A DNA stretch of 64,000 bases. It comes from Planctomycetota bacterium. Lineage in GTDB: Bacteria > Planctomycetota > UBA1135. Shown piece by piece: positions 16,213 through 23,240 of the stretch. A model generated the notes under the pieces. The model searched no databases. It saw only the letters and a list, made by a program, of their open reading frames with translations, and was not told the origin of the DNA. How positions within the stretch are numbered: the first letter of the stretch is position 1; every line of letters starts with the position of its first letter. The stretch is taken from contig PAHY01000052.1 of NCBI GenBank assembly GCA_002705055.1, forward strand, positions 1-64,000. The letters are read 5' to 3'. The position numbers and the translations under genes are program-made.

Positions 16213-17405
16213 TCGCTGTCGGCTTCGGCGGTCTCGCCGTTCACCCAGGCGATCCAGGCCTCTTCCAGCTGAATCGGTGTCCATGACCACAGCTCGCGGA
16301 ACTGATCGCGCTGCAGCGCGCCCAGCTTGCGACCGGTCGGATAACCCTGTTCGTCGAGCTGCGCTTTGACGGCCCCGATCAGCTTGGCGTATGCGTCGGG
16401 GTGCTGCTCGATCAGGAAGCTCGTGATCGACCAGGCGGTCACGTTCGCGGCGCGGTCCAGATCCGCCGGCCCGCGCGCCGCCAGCAGCTTGATCATGCTG
16501 GTGTGGTCCTTCTTGCGCACCAGCTTGCGCGCGTCCTCGGCCCAATCCTTGGAGCGGTCCGGCTCGAAGAACACGCCTTCGCCGCCATCGCGCGTCCACG
16601 ACTCGGGCTCGATGCGCTTCTCAAACCACAGCGCTAGGCCTTCGGCCATCCACAGCGGAGGGTCGTAGGCGAAGAACTTGTAGCCGTCCAGCAGCATGTG
16701 CGCCATGTTGTGCGCGAGGTGCGGCCACAGCCAGCGGTCCTGGCGCAGGTCACCATCGACGCAGGGCATCGACACGATCAGCTTGCTGGGCTCGCGGTTG
16801 TGCCAGCGCACGGTGTCGTTGGCGCGGATCCCGCGCTGCCACTCGGTGAAATCCATGTGGTCGAGCCGGTCGGCGTGCAGCACGACTTCAAACTTCTCCC
16901 GCTCACCCAGATACGGGCCATCGCCCATGTACGCGCCCTGACCCTTCTGCGCCGCGCGCGACTCGGGGAAGTCCGCGTCGGTCACCTGGGCGATCGCCTG
17001 AAACTCGCTGTACAGCTTTTCGAGGCGCATCCCGGTCAGCACGATGTAGACCTCGGGCGGCAGCGAGCTGGGCTTCATGCCCAGCGATGGGAAGTAGGGC
17101 GCGAGCGCCTCCAGCTCCGGCGCCAGCCGCTTCTTGTCCTTGTTCGAGAGCTTCATCTTCTCGAGCGAGCTGGCAATCCGGAAGTGCGTCGTCTCCAGGT
17201 AATGCCACTCTTCGTCCGGGAAGCGCTCGGCGAAGTTGCCCAGCGCCGGATCACCGATCGGCTGCGGGTCCTGGCTTACGACGCCCATCTCGCTGAGCGG
17301 GCGCGGCTCTTCCTTCTTCTTTCGCTGCGCCGCCGTCGCGTCCGGAGTCGCCACGAGGATCGCGCACAGCACGGGCAGGAGGAGGCCGAGCGGGGAGCGT
17401 GCCAT
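16209..17405 (-). CDS. Secreted gluzincin-like protein with degenerate HNMAH motif
   Basis: 398 aa with a signal peptide (MARSPLGLLLPVLCAILVATPDATAA). The C-terminal half contains WLWPHLAHNMAHMLLDGYKFF followed by PLWMAEGLALWFEKR. The layout (H-x-x-x-H, then a downstream Glu in a WMAEGLA helix) matches DUF1570/peptidase MA-like gluzincins, but the catalytic Glu of HExxH is Asn here. It is probably a non-catalytic relative, or it uses a different residue. TAGGCT stands 7 nt before the ATG. It converges on the SLC13 gene. Confidence 0.65.
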   Translation of the reverse strand: MARSPLGLLLPVLCAILVATPDATAAQRKKKEEPRPLSEMGVVSQDPQPIGDPALGNFAERFPDEEWHYLETTHFRIASSLEKMKLSNKDKKRLAPELEALAPYFPSLGMKPSSLPPEVYIVLTGMRLEKLYSEFQAIAQVTDADFPESRAAQKGQGAYMGDGPYLGEREKFEVVLHADRLDHMDFTEWQRGIRANDTVRWHNREPSKLIVSMPCVDGDLRQDRWLWPHLAHNMAHMLLDGYKFFAYDPPLWMAEGLALWFEKRIEPESWTRDGGEGVFFEPDRSKDWAEDARKLVRKKDHTSMIKLLAARGPADLDRAANVTAWSITSFLIEQHPDAYAKLIGAVKAQLDEQGYPTGRKLGALQRDQFRELWSWTPIQLEEAWIAWVNGETAEADSD

Positions 17406-17412
17406 GCCCTCC

Positions 17413-17418
17413 AGCCTA
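17413..17418 (-). promoter_or_regulatory. -10-like element TAGGCT (minus strand)
   Basis: TAGGCT is followed by 7 nt (GGAGGGC) and ATG 17405. The GGAGGG could equally act as a Shine-Dalgarno sequence if transcription starts further upstream. Confidence 0.45.
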
Positions 17419-17457
17419 ACGGCCGGGATTCCCTTGCGGGATCCGCGCGGCGTCCGT

Positions 17458-17463
17458 CAAAGT
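17458..17463 (+). promoter_or_regulatory. -10-like element CAAAGT
   Basis: CAAAGT lies 6 nt before ATG 17470. It keeps the most conserved -10 bases (A2 and T6) but has C at position 1. GGAGGG in the gap is an alternative ribosome binding site. Confidence 0.4.
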
Positions 17464-17469
17464 GGAGGG

Positions 17470-18621
17470 ATGGCCCCGACGCTGGTTCTTGCCTGCCTGG
17501 CGCTGGCCCAACAGCCTGCCGCCGCCCCGCCGACCGATGTCTTTGCGATGACGCGGTCCGGGGTACAGGTCGAAGTCAGCGAGCGTCCGGCGCGCGGTGC
17601 GCTGGACCTGGTCACCCCTTTCGGGGTCTATCACACGCCGACCGACCCGGTCGAGACGGTGCTGGAGCGGGTCCGCGACCGCAAGTGGCGCGGGCAGCTG
17701 CGCACGACCCCGGCGGCGAGCCTGGTGCCGATCATCGAGACCTACGCCGACAACGGCCAGATCTCGGCGCTGCTCGAGCTGACCGAGGCGGTGCTGCAGC
17801 GCGGCCGCAGCCACGAGCTGCGCGCGGCGCTCACCGCGCTCGAGGCCTGGGGCGCGCGCTTCGATCCGGTCGAGCTCGGCCTGAGCCCCGACGAACGGGT
17901 CGAGTGGCTGTGGGAAGAAGTGCAGAAGACGGAAGGGCTGCGCCGCCTGCTGCTGGGCGCCCGGCTGGCGGCCGAAGTCGCGCCGGGCCGCAACGGCGAA
18001 GGGGACCGGCAGCTCACGCTGACCACCCTGAGCCGCGCCTTTGAGGACAGCGACCCGCTGATGCAGCGCGTCGTCCTGCTGGTGACGCGCCGGCAGCTGA
18101 TGGACGAGCCGTACTTTGGGGCACGGGTGCAGCACGCCAGCCTCTACGCTTCGGCGGCCGTGCGTGATTTGGCCGGTGCCACGGCGGTGCGGCTGCGACC
18201 GACGGCCGCCCGCGAGTACTGGGTCAAGGCACTGCTGCGCGCTGAAGACGCGCTGCGTCTGCATGCCGCCGAGCAGCTGGCGCAGCATCTGCCGGATTAC
18301 GCGCCCAAGCCCTTCGTGCTGCTGATCGCGATCGAAGACCGACGCGCGCCCAGCAAGTTCAGTTTCCTCGACCACGCGGTGCAGGTGGTCGTCGATCGCG
18401 ACGAGCCGCTCGCCCTGCGCCAGTTGCAGTTCGCCTTCTCGCGCGGCGGCAACGAGCGCAATGAGTACCTTGAGAATGCCTCGACGATCAAAGCAGTGCG
18501 TCTCGAGGACGAGCTTCAGAGTCTGCTCAAGCACCTCCTGCAGGGCCTCGCCGGCGATGACGTCGAACGCACGCCGGCGCAGTGGATGGAGTGGTACGAG
18601 AAGCGTCAGGTCAAGCCCTAG
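17470..18621 (+). CDS. Secreted helical protein of unknown function
   Basis: 383 aa from ATG 17470; the longer ORF-track start at 17236 is on a shadow frame. MAPTLVLACLALAQQ is a short signal peptide. The mature protein is rich in Ala, Leu and Arg and looks all-helical, with stretches such as LLELTEAVLQRGRSHELRAALTALEAWG, AREYWVKALLRAEDALRLHAAEQLAQHL and DEPLALRQLQFAFSRGG that resemble HEAT/TPR-type repeats. There is no catalytic motif. It precedes the selenoprotein gene by 44 nt on the same strand but that gene has its own -10-like element. Confidence 0.7.
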   Translation: MAPTLVLACLALAQQPAAAPPTDVFAMTRSGVQVEVSERPARGALDLVTPFGVYHTPTDPVETVLERVRDRKWRGQLRTTPAASLVPIIETYADNGQISALLELTEAVLQRGRSHELRAALTALEAWGARFDPVELGLSPDERVEWLWEEVQKTEGLRRLLLGARLAAEVAPGRNGEGDRQLTLTTLSRAFEDSDPLMQRVVLLVTRRQLMDEPYFGARVQHASLYASAAVRDLAGATAVRLRPTAAREYWVKALLRAEDALRLHAAEQLAQHLPDYAPKPFVLLIAIEDRRAPSKFSFLDHAVQVVVDRDEPLALRQLQFAFSRGGNERNEYLENASTIKAVRLEDELQSLLKHLLQGLAGDDVERTPAQWMEWYEKRQVKP

Positions 18622-18653
18622 CGCTTCTGCTTGTCAGCCGCTGAGGGCGCTGC

Positions 18654-18659
18654 CAAGGT
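18654..18659 (+). promoter_or_regulatory. -10-like element CAAGGT
   Basis: CAAGGT lies 6 nt before ATG 18666 of the selenoprotein gene. A2 and T6 are kept and position 1 is C. Its support comes from the exact spacing. Confidence 0.4.
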
Positions 18660-18665
18660 GCAGTC

Positions 18666-19799
18666 ATGACCGCGTCTCTGCGTTCCCTGCTCATTCTGGG
18701 TGGTTTGGCTGCCTGTTCGGCGCCGCCGTCCGAAGACCAGGCGGAAGCGAGCATCTTTGATGCCGCTTTTGCCGCCGGGGATTCCTGGCAATGCAGCTCG
18801 CGCGTCGAGCTTTCCAGCCTGTGGGCCGAGGTGCGCGATCGCCACGACCACAACGGGGATGGCCAGGTGACCCTGGCCGAGTACGACCGCGGCGAGGTGC
18901 GCTTTCGTAACTACGATCGCAACGAGGACGGCCTGCTCGACAGCAGCGACTTCCCCGAAGATGCCCACTTCAACGGCTTCAACCCGATGATTCTGGGGCA
19001 CGCCGACAGCGACGGGGATCAGCAGGTGACCCGCGCCGAATGGAGCGCCTTCCAGGCCTCGCTCGACGCCGATGGCGACGGCCGCGTGGTCAAGGAAGAG
19101 GTGCAGCAGGGGATCGGCGGGTGGACCTCCGACTGGCCGCTCTTTCTGCTCAGCTTTGACCAGGACGGCGACCAGGACTTCGACGAGGCCGACCTGGAGA
19201 TGACCTTCCGCGACCAGGACTACAACGGGGACGGCGTCCTGGCGGGCGCCGAGATGGCCGGCTGGCAGCCGACGGTGCAGTACGAGCGCATCGAGCCGCC
19301 GGCGCCGGGCGAGATCGCCCCGGACTTCGAGCTGGCCTATGCCGCCGACCCAGCGCGCAGCTTCCGCCTGCATGATCCCGCGCGCACCCGGCCGGTCGCG
19401 CTGATCTTCGGCAGCTACACCTGACCGCCTTTCCGCAAGTCAGCCGGTCGGCTGAACGAGCTCTATGCGGCGCACGGGGATGCGGTCGAGTTTGTGGTGA
19501 TCTACATCCGCGAGGCGCATGCCATGGATTCGCGCCTGCCGATGATGTTCGGCAACATCGAGGATCCGGTCACCTACGAAGAGCGCCGCGTCATGGCGAA
19601 CTTCAGCTCGAAGGAGCTGGGCATGGAGATTCCCGCCGTCGTCGACGAACTCGACGACGCCGTGTCGATGGCCTACCAGGGCTGGCCCGAGCGTCTGTAC
19701 CTGATCGCGCCGGATGGCGAGGTGCTGTACCGCTGCGGCCCCGGTCCCTTTGGCTTCGACCCGGACGGTCTCGAACAGGCCATCCTGGATCTGCGCTGA
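18666..19799 (+). CDS. EF-hand/iodothyronine-deiodinase-like selenoprotein (UGA = Sec253)
   Basis: 377 aa when the in-frame TGA at 19422-19424 is read as selenocysteine. A lipoprotein signal (GGLAAC, Cys17) leads into six EF-hand loops: DHNGDGQVTLAE, DRNEDGLLDSSD, DSDGDQQVTRAE, DADGDGRVVKEE, DQDGDQDFDEAD and DYNGDGVLAGAE (residues 61-196). A thioredoxin-fold domain follows with FGSYT-U-PPFR, the deiodinase signature (vertebrate GSCTUPPF), then VVIYIREAHAMDS, whose EAHA matches the conserved deiodinase histidine block, and YRCGPGPFGFD. The frame continues unbroken to TGA 19797-19799. A hairpin with GGTC loop starts 15 nt after the UGA. The ORF track splits the gene at the UGA. Likely a Ca-binding, outer-membrane or periplasmic selenol redox enzyme; the substrate is unknown and dehalogenation is only one possibility. 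It is coupled to the GST gene (TGATG). Confidence 0.9.
19440..19455 (+). promoter_or_regulatory. Bacterial SECIS-like hairpin after UGA 19422
   Basis: TCAGCC-GGTC-GGCTGA: a perfect 6-bp stem closing a GGTC loop, with the loop beginning 21 nt after the UGA codon. The loop bases match the GGUC of the Escherichia coli fdhF SECIS that SelB reads, and the distance lies in the range known for bacterial SECIS elements. Confidence 0.8.
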
Positions 19800-20530
19800 T
19801 GAGTCAGCCCGAGCTGATTCTCTATCAGTATCCGGGGCTCAGCCGCGGGGCCACGCTGTCGCCGCCCTGCGGCAAGGTGCAGATGGCGTTGCGCTACAAG
19901 GGGCTGAATTTCGAAGTGCACAATCTTCGAACGCCGGGCCAGGTGCGCAAGGTCAACCTGCGCGGACGGGTTCCGGCGCTGAAGATCGGCGACGAGCTGA
20001 TCGCCGACAGCACCGACATCCTCCACGCGCTGGAGCAGCGCTTCCCCGATCCACCGCTCGATCCGGCCGACCCGCAGCTGCGCCTCGAAGCGCTGCTGTG
20101 GGAGGACTGGGCCGATGAGTGCCTCTACTTCTACGCGGTCTATCTGCGCTGGATGCTGGAGGAGTCCTTCGAGGAGATGCGCCGCAAGGTCTTCTCTCGT
20201 CAGCCCTGGCCGCTGCGCGCGATCATCCCGGGGATCGCCAAGCGGCTGGTGCGGCGGCGGCTGGTCGGGCAGGGGACCGGAGACAAGCCGCGCGAAGTCG
20301 TCTGGCGCGAGTTCCGCGACGCGCTCGATCGCATCGACGCACGCCTCGAGGGCCGCTCCTTTCTGGTCGGCGATGCCCTGAGCCGCGCCGACTTGGCCGT
20401 CGCCTGCATCCTGGACCAGCTTGTGTCCGAAGTCCTTCCGCCCGGCCTGCACGCCGAACTCGAACCACGCCCGCAGCTGCGCGCCTGGCTCGAGCGCGTG
20501 CACGAGCAGGTGCCGACGGCTGCGGGTTAG
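19799..20530 (+). CDS. Glutathione S-transferase family protein
   Basis: 243 aa. The N-terminal thioredoxin fold has LILYQYPGLSRGATLSPPCGKVQMALRYKGL with a Cys in the SPPCGK turn, then RVPALKIGDELIADSTDILHALEQRFPDPPLDP, the G-site region with cis-Pro and the SxxI motif. The C-terminal helical domain includes RIDARLEGRSFLVGDALSRADLAVACIL. The CxxK-like active site suggests a glutaredoxin-like or Omega/Beta-type enzyme rather than a Tyr-GST. Its ATG overlaps the selenoprotein stop (TGATG), so it depends on readthrough of the UGA for coupled translation. This suggests that the pair works in thiol/selenol chemistry. Confidence 0.88.
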   Translation: MSQPELILYQYPGLSRGATLSPPCGKVQMALRYKGLNFEVHNLRTPGQVRKVNLRGRVPALKIGDELIADSTDILHALEQRFPDPPLDPADPQLRLEALLWEDWADECLYFYAVYLRWMLEESFEEMRRKVFSRQPWPLRAIIPGIAKRLVRRRLVGQGTGDKPREVVWREFRDALDRIDARLEGRSFLVGDALSRADLAVACILDQLVSEVLPPGLHAELEPRPQLRAWLERVHEQVPTAAG

Positions 20531-20539
20531 CGGCGCGAC

Positions 20540-21442
20540 CTACGCGCCCATCACGCGATCCATCCGGCTCGCGATTTCGGCGAGTCGCTCGCGGCCGCCG
20601 CCGCCGACTTCGGCGGTGAACCAGCCGGCGTAGCCAATCTCGCGCAGCGCCTTCGTGACCTCGGGCCAGTCGCAGTCGTCATCGCCGATGCCGACCTGGA
20701 AGCCCTTCCACAGGCCTTCCTCGTTCTGCTTCTTGCGGCTGTAGCCCTTGACGTCGATCTTCATGATCCGCCGCCCCAGCGCCTCGACCCAGTGCTGCGG
20801 CCAGGCGTAACGCACTAGGTTGCCGACATCCAGATAGGCGCCCACGTGCGGGCTGCCGAAGCCGTCGATGTACTGCGCCATCTCAAGCGGCGACAACAGA
20901 AAGTTGTTCCAGACGTTCTCGAAGGCGATGTTCAGGCCCAGCTCTTCGGCGAGCGGCACCATGCGCATGATCTCGGCGCGCGAGCGCACCCAGGCATCGC
21001 GATAGCTGATGCCCTGGTTGACCACCGCCGGCACGACCAGCACCGTGTCGCCGCCGTAGGCCTTGCAGTCCTGCAGCGCCGTCTCGAGCGCGCGCACCCC
21101 TTCGGCGCGCACCTTCGGATCCGGGTGCGAGAAGGGCTTGCTCCAGTGCACGCTGTCGACCACGCCGTGAATCGGCAGCCCGGTCTGATCGCGCGCGTCC
21201 AGCACCTCCTGCCGATCCAGGCCATTCGGGCTGTCCAGCTCGATGCCGTCAAAGCCCAGCTCCTGCACCAGCTGGAACTTCTCCAGCACGCTCGAGCCGG
21301 CACCGACCATGCCGTACTTGACCGCCTTGCGCCAGGGCTTGCCGGCGGCGTCCTGGGGGCGCGCCCGCGCAGAGAGGGGAGCGGCGGCCGCGACCGCGGC
21401 TCCGGCGGCGAGAAAACCACGACGGGTGATCCGGTTCGACAT
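20540..21442 (-). CDS. Tat-exported sugar phosphate isomerase/epimerase-like TIM barrel
   Basis: 300 aa. The twin-arginine signal is SNRITRRGFLAAGAAVAAAAP. The AP endonuclease family 2 barrel shows FDGIELDSPNG, HGVVDSVHWSKPFSHPD, NIAFENVWNNFLL, VGAYLDVGNLVRY and IMKIDVKGY, with the metal-ligand-type Glu, Asp and His residues. These are periplasmic relatives of xylose isomerase/hydroxypyruvate isomerase, abundant in planctomycetes for sugar breakdown. The exact substrate is unknown. TAGGAT stands 6 nt before ATG 21442. Confidence 0.88.
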   Translation of the reverse strand: MSNRITRRGFLAAGAAVAAAAPLSARARPQDAAGKPWRKAVKYGMVGAGSSVLEKFQLVQELGFDGIELDSPNGLDRQEVLDARDQTGLPIHGVVDSVHWSKPFSHPDPKVRAEGVRALETALQDCKAYGGDTVLVVPAVVNQGISYRDAWVRSRAEIMRMVPLAEELGLNIAFENVWNNFLLSPLEMAQYIDGFGSPHVGAYLDVGNLVRYAWPQHWVEALGRRIMKIDVKGYSRKKQNEEGLWKGFQVGIGDDDCDWPEVTKALREIGYAGWFTAEVGGGGRERLAEIASRMDRVMGA

Positions 21443-21448
21443 GCGCGG

Positions 21449-21454
21449 ATCCTA
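21449..21454 (-). promoter_or_regulatory. Leaderless -10 element TAGGAT (minus strand)
   Basis: TAGGAT reads 21454 to 21449 and is followed by CCGCGC and ATG 21442 of the Tat isomerase. Confidence 0.6.
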
Positions 21455-21503
21455 GCAACGAAAACGGGACTGCGCGCCGAAGCGAGCAGCCCCTAGGGAG
21501 AAA

Positions 21504-21524
21504 GGCCGGGAGAGAGGCCCGGCC
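21504..21524 (-). terminator. Intrinsic terminator-like hairpin of the TPR/DUF1579 gene
   Basis: On the minus strand GGCCGGG, loop CCTCTCT, CCCGGCC, then TTTCTCC. The 7-bp perfect stem begins 9 nt after the TAG stop at 21534. The T tract is short, so termination may be partial. Confidence 0.6.
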
Positions 21525-21533
21525 CCGTGCGTC

Positions 21534-23024
21534 CTACTTGCGCGAGTAACGCGCGCGGTACAGGCCTTCGATGGTCGTGCCGCTCTCGGTGTAGTAGCGG
21601 TCGAGCCAGACGCTGTAGCCCGCGGAGTCGATCTCGGTGAAGTACAGGCGGTCGCGGAAGGCGCCGTACTGATCTTCGCCGCCGGAGATCTCAACGACCT
21701 TGCCGTTTTCGAGCGCGGCCTTGGAATCGACCGAGACCTGGCCGTCCGCCGAAGTCCAGTTGACCAGGATGCGGCCGCTCTCCGGGTCGAGCGAACGCGT
21801 GGTGACGCCTTCCCAGACCGTGCCGTCTTCCTGGGTGAGCTTCTGCTTCTCGACGATGGCGCCGTTATCCATGCGCTTCGCCGAGCAGCTGCCCTTGCCG
21901 GCAACCCACGACTGATCGGGCATCATCGCCTTGTACTCGACGCTGAACTCGCCTAGCAGGAACTCGTAGCGCTCAATGCCTGCGGCGCTGGCCGAGGCTT
22001 CCTGGGCGGCACCCTTGCGCCAGCATTCCATGGTCGCTTCGGTGGTCCAGGTCTTGCCGTTGTCGCGGGACAGCTCCCACTTGGTGGCGAAATAGTTCTT
22101 GTGGATGTCGTGCAGGGTCCAGCGGCCGATCGCGCCCGCTTCCTCGCGCACGACCTTCTGGTGCATGACCATGGCGTCGCCTTCGCGCGCGCCGACCAGC
22201 ACGTCGTGGTGGCCTTCGGTGCTCATCCAGGTCATGTGCCACTTGCCGGTTGTCGGCTCGAAGTTGACGACGGTCATCGAGTAGGGGCCCGACTGGCGGA
22301 TCACTTTGCCGTCGAGCTCTTTGGCGACTTTCCATTCCGTGACGAAGTCACCGTTCATCGCCACGTCCCATTCGCCGAGCCAGAAATCGAACTGCTGTTC
22401 GACCGGCACGCTGGCCAGGGCGACAGTGCGGCCGCGCTTCTTCAGGGCCGCGGCTTCTGCGGCTTCCGTGGGCTCGGCTTCGGTCCATTCCTGGCTTTCG
22501 AAAGCCGGCTCGCCGACCTCGAGGCCCTGCAGCTTGCGGCCCAGCGCCACCCAGCGCGGGTCGCTGTGCAGCGAGCGGAGGTCCGCATCCGATCCGTACT
22601 GGTTCGGGTCATTGAAGCCGGCCTCCACGGCCTGCTCGAGGAAGGCGAAGGCCTCGTCGGCCCGACCCTGGAGGGCGTGGACGCAGGCGATGTTGTAAAG
22701 CGCGATGGGGCGCACCGCATCGAAGGTCGCGGCCTTCGTGTGCACACGCAGCGCGCGATCCAGGTCGCCGCTCATGTGCAGGCTGTAGCCGAGCATCTGC
22801 CAGGCCTGGGCGTTCTCGGGCTGCGCAAGCACGATCTTGGCGTAGGCCACCGAGGCCGCCTGCAGATCGCCCTGCTGCAATAGAGCGCCCGCCTCTTGCA
22901 AGGTCGGCACTTCGGCGGCCGGCTGCGGGGCGGGCGGGGTGTCCTGCTGGGCGGTGGCGGTGGGGGCCACGAGGCTGGCTGTGCCGAGCAGAAGAAGAGT
23001 GAAGAGAGAGGGACGTCGGGACAT
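21534..23024 (-). CDS. Secreted TPR protein with DUF1579-like C-terminus
   Basis: 496 aa from ATG 23024; the 703-aa ORF in the track starts in an unrelated upstream frame. MSRRPSLFTLLLLGTASLVAPTATA is a signal peptide. Residues about 40-140 form TPR repeats (AGALLQQGDLQAASVAYAKIVLAQPENAQAWQMLG, ALRVHTKAATFDAVRPIALYNIACVHALQGR). From about 215 there are two lipocalin-like repeats, QFDFWLGEWDVAMNGDFVTEWKVAKELDG and YEFLLGEFSVEYKAMMPDQSWVAGKG, as in DUF1579/nitrobindin-like proteins that bind small molecules. The function is unknown. No close -10 precedes the start; TACAAA near 23066-23071 on the minus strand is possible. Confidence 0.8.
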   Translation of the reverse strand: MSRRPSLFTLLLLGTASLVAPTATAQQDTPPAPQPAAEVPTLQEAGALLQQGDLQAASVAYAKIVLAQPENAQAWQMLGYSLHMSGDLDRALRVHTKAATFDAVRPIALYNIACVHALQGRADEAFAFLEQAVEAGFNDPNQYGSDADLRSLHSDPRWVALGRKLQGLEVGEPAFESQEWTEAEPTEAAEAAALKKRGRTVALASVPVEQQFDFWLGEWDVAMNGDFVTEWKVAKELDGKVIRQSGPYSMTVVNFEPTTGKWHMTWMSTEGHHDVLVGAREGDAMVMHQKVVREEAGAIGRWTLHDIHKNYFATKWELSRDNGKTWTTEATMECWRKGAAQEASASAAGIERYEFLLGEFSVEYKAMMPDQSWVAGKGSCSAKRMDNGAIVEKQKLTQEDGTVWEGVTTRSLDPESGRILVNWTSADGQVSVDSKAALENGKVVEISGGEDQYGAFRDRLYFTEIDSAGYSVWLDRYYTESGTTIEGLYRARYSRK

Positions 23025-23240
23025 CGTGAAGGGAGGCGCGCGGCGGGGTTGCGCCGAGCACCTTCTTTGTACGCACTGATTGGGGAAAGGTCCCCCGAAG
23101 TTGCGAAGGGCCGCAGGATCGGGGCGAGCGGCGAAGTCTCGAGGCTCTCCCCCGTGAATTCGCGGCGTACAGCTTGACGTGGCCGCAGAGCCGCCGCAAA
23201 CAGAGGGGGGGCTTGGCGGATTTCGGGTAAGGTGGAGGAG
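23025..23240. other. 216-bp divergent intergenic region
   Basis: The region lies between the TPR gene (minus) and the W/Y/G-rich lipoprotein (plus). It contains TACAAA on the minus strand and TAAGGT (23228-23233) on the plus strand as possible -10 elements. No RNA gene or convincing ORF was recognised. Confidence 0.5.
23228..23233 (+). promoter_or_regulatory. -10-like element TAAGGT
   Basis: TAAGGT is followed by 7 nt (GGAGGAG) and ATG 23241. The gap sequence could also act as a Shine-Dalgarno site, so leaderless initiation is not certain. Confidence 0.45.

Noticed and set aside
19494-19799. ORF beginning MVIYIREAHA as a separate gene
   Set aside because: It is the C-terminal part of the deiodinase-like domain in the same frame, after the recoded UGA; its ATG sits inside a conserved block and has no start signal.
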